From an uncultured Prevotellaceae bacterium (GTDB lineage Bacteria > Bacteroidota > Bacteroidia > Bacteroidales > Muribaculaceae), in contig CALBLR010000459.1 in the NCBI GenBank assembly GCA_937896015.1, positions 1-7,284 of the forward strand: a stretch of 7,284 nt of DNA, read 5' to 3'. The translations under genes and the position numbers were made by a program. The notes beneath the pieces are model-generated. The model ran no database searches. It was not told the DNA's origin and saw only the letters and a list, made by a program, of their open reading frames with translations. This document shows positions 5,337-7,284 of the stretch, one piece after another. Position 1 is the first letter of the stretch. Each line of letters opens with the position of its first letter.

Positions 5337-7280
5337 ATGAACGACTACGGTTTGGTGAGAGTGGCTTCGGCCGTGCCCGAGATGAATGTGGCCGATGTCG
5401 ACTTTAATGTGGAGAAAATCATGGAGTGTGTTGCCGACGCCATCAGGAAGAGGGCGTCGCTGGTGGTGTTTCCCGAGCTTTCGCTCACGGGCTACACCTG
5501 CGCCGACTTGTTTGGCAGCGAACTGCTGCTCGATGCCTCCGACCGCGGATTGCTGCGCATAGCCGACTTCTCGGCCGACAAGGACATAGCCATCGTGGTG
5601 GGCGCGCCTGTGCGCCACCGCGGCCATCTGTATAACTGTGCCGTGGTGGTGTTCCGCGGCCAAATGTGGCTCGTGCCCAAGTCCTATCTGCCCAACTACA
5701 AGGAATTTTACGAGAAACGCTGGTTTAGCAGTGCCGACAACTCGGTGAATGTGGCAAGCGTCACCATTGGCGGCCGTGAGTGTGCCTTTGGGCGCAACCT
5801 GCTGTTCCGCTCGGGTAAGCTGGTGTTTGGCGTTGAAATTTGCGAAGACCTGTGGGTGCCCATCCCGCCAAGTTCGGTGGCAGCCATCAATGGCGCCAAC
5901 ATGATTCTCAATCTTTCGGCCTCCAACGAGGTTATAGGCAAGCACAAGTTTCTGGTCAACCTCATCAAGCACCAGTCCAACCAGTGCATAGCTGCCTACA
6001 TCTACTCGTCGTCGGGCTATGGCGAGTCGACCACCGACCTCGTGTTTGCCGGCAACGCCATCATATCGGAAAACGGCAACATTCTGAAAAGCGGCGAGCG
6101 CTTCAGCATGAAGTCGCAGGTGGTGGTGGCCGACGTCGATGTTGAGGCTCTTGAAAACGAGCGCCGCATCAATGAGAGCTTTGGCGACAGCATCCGCGAC
6201 TTTGCCCGCCACTATGAGTGCGTCGACCTCGACCTGCCGCGCCTCGACTACGACGACAAGGTGAAACTCGAGCGCAAAATCAAGCGCACCCCATTTGTTC
6301 CCACCGACGATGTGCGCCTCAACGCACGCTGCGAGGAGATAGTGAACATTCAGACCGAGGGCCTCATGCGCCGCCTGCACGCCATTCACTGCGATGCGCT
6401 GGTGGTGGGCATCTCGGGCGGCCTCGACTCAACCCTTGCGCTGCTTGTTGCGGCCCACGCCTTCGACCGCCTTGGCCTCGACCGCAAGGGCATATACGGC
6501 ATCACCATGCCAGGCTTCGGCACCACCGACCGCACATATACCAACGCCGTGGAGATGATGCGCCGGCTTGGCGTGTCGGTGCGCGAAATTCCCATTGCGG
6601 CGGCGGTGAAGCAGCATTTCAAGGACATCGACCACAATGCCTCGGTTCACGATGTGGTGTATGAAAACTCGCAGGCCCGCGAGCGAACGCAGATACTCAT
6701 GGACTATGCCAACAAGGTGGGCGGCATAGTGCTGGGCACAGGCGACCTTTCGGAACTTGCCCTTGGCTGGGCCACCTACAACGGCGACCACATGTCGATG
6801 TATAATGTGAACAACAGCATTCCCAAGACTCTGGCTAAAGACCTTGTGAAGTGGTTTGCCAACACCGTCTACCGCAAAGACCAGGAGATTTCCCACATAC
6901 TCAACGATGTGCTGGCCACACCCATCAGCCCCGAGCTGACTCCGGCCGACGACTTCGGCCAGATAAAGCAGAAGACCGAAGACCTCGTGGGCCCATACGA
7001 GCTGCACGACTTTTTCCTGTTCAACATGATTCGCTACGGCTACCGCCCGCGCAAGCTCTATCTGTTTGCCAAGACGGCATTCAAGGGCGAGTATGAGCCC
7101 GATGTGATTAAAAAGTGGCTCAAGGTGTTTGTGCGCCGCTTCTTCATGCAGCAATTCAAGCGCTCGTGCCTGCCCGACGGCCCCAAGGTGGGCAGCGTGA
7201 GCCTATCGCCCCGCGGCGACTGGCGCATGCCCAGCGACGCAGCCGCCTCGCTGTGGCTCAAAGACTGCGACTCGCTATAG
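5337..7280 (+). CDS. nadE: Glutamine-dependent NAD+ synthetase
   Basis: This two-domain cytosolic enzyme carries out the last step of NAD+ synthesis: ATP-dependent amidation of deamido-NAD+ with ammonia from glutamine. Residues 1 to about 300 form a nitrilase-type glutaminase domain with the full catalytic triad: E47 in FPELSLTGYTC, K115 in VPKSYLPNY and C169 in VEICEDLW. Residues about 330-647 form the synthetase domain. They include the ATP-pyrophosphatase P-loop SGGLDS (360-365), ENSQARER (443-450), VLGTGDLSELALGW (465-478) and GDHMSMYNVN (483-492). The C-terminus ends with the expected SLSPRGDWRMPSDA segment. The length of 647 residues fits the long fused form, which uses glutamine directly and tunnels ammonia between the domains, unlike the short ammonia-dependent NadE. 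A -7 box 52 bp upstream and a 134-bp gap suggest a separate transcription unit from fbp. The reading frame is complete and ends four bases before the window edge. Confidence 0.96.
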   Translation: MNDYGLVRVASAVPEMNVADVDFNVEKIMECVADAIRKRASLVVFPELSLTGYTCADLFGSELLLDASDRGLLRIADFSADKDIAIVVGAPVRHRGHLYNCAVVVFRGQMWLVPKSYLPNYKEFYEKRWFSSADNSVNVASVTIGGRECAFGRNLLFRSGKLVFGVEICEDLWVPIPPSSVAAINGANMILNLSASNEVIGKHKFLVNLIKHQSNQCIAAYIYSSSGYGESTTDLVFAGNAIISENGNILKSGERFSMKSQVVVADVDVEALENERRINESFGDSIRDFARHYECVDLDLPRLDYDDKVKLERKIKRTPFVPTDDVRLNARCEEIVNIQTEGLMRRLHAIHCDALVVGISGGLDSTLALLVAAHAFDRLGLDRKGIYGITMPGFGTTDRTYTNAVEMMRRLGVSVREIPIAAAVKQHFKDIDHNASVHDVVYENSQARERTQILMDYANKVGGIVLGTGDLSELALGWATYNGDHMSMYNVNNSIPKTLAKDLVKWFANTVYRKDQEISHILNDVLATPISPELTPADDFGQIKQKTEDLVGPYELHDFFLFNMIRYGYRPRKLYLFAKTAFKGEYEPDVIKKWLKVFVRRFFMQQFKRSCLPDGPKVGSVSLSPRGDWRMPSDAAASLWLKDCDSL

Positions 7281-7284
7281 GAGT

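Noticed and set aside
5145..6389. A 414-codon minus-strand open frame opposite nadE.
   Set aside because: It overlaps the conserved glutaminase domain of nadE, has the same His/Val/Ala-rich shadow composition and shows no recognisable domain.

Overview
The window looks like bacterial chromosome from the order Bacteroidales, possibly Muribaculaceae. The grounds are the LuxS, class III FBPase and NadE proteins as I recall these families, a Bacteroidota-type promoter -7 box (TAnnTTTG) ahead of two genes, AT-rich gaps between GC-rich genes, and almost no Shine-Dalgarno sequences. The genus is inference; no rRNA or other marker gene is present.

Layout. Positions 1-225 hold the 5' part of a minus-strand gene that runs off the left edge and resembles phage/tailocin tail tube proteins. 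An AT-rich divergent intergenic region (226-411) follows. It contains a rightward promoter framed by an 11-bp inverted repeat, plus a cluster of TTGGA/TCCAA half-sites. Next is a small XRE-type helix-turn-helix regulator with a C-terminal coiled coil (412-849). From 1009 to the end the genes are conserved housekeeping genes, all on the plus strand: mtnN/pfs (SAH/MTA nucleosidase), luxS (S-ribosylhomocysteine lyase), an AraC-family regulator, fbp (class III fructose-1,6-bisphosphatase) and nadE (glutamine-dependent NAD+ synthetase). All five are intact; nadE ends 4 bases before the right edge.

How the genes work together. MtnN and LuxS perform consecutive steps: S-adenosylhomocysteine to S-ribosylhomocysteine to homocysteine plus DPD, the AI-2 precursor. 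They lie 55 bp apart, and the AraC-type gene follows luxS after 15 bp, so it is probably co-transcribed and may respond to this pathway or to a neighbouring metabolite. Fbp (gluconeogenesis) and NadE (NAD+ synthesis) appear to be separate units, with gaps of 59 and 134 bp ahead of them.

The unusual part is the left ~950 bp. A sequence close to AGGATATTGG(A)TATT occurs three times in alternating orientation around the regulator gene: before the tail-like gene, before the regulator, and before mtnN. These may be binding sites for the regulator or, more speculatively, the ends of a small invertible promoter. I see no clear, complete, previously undescribed system. There are no tRNA or rRNA genes, CRISPR arrays or insertion sequences.
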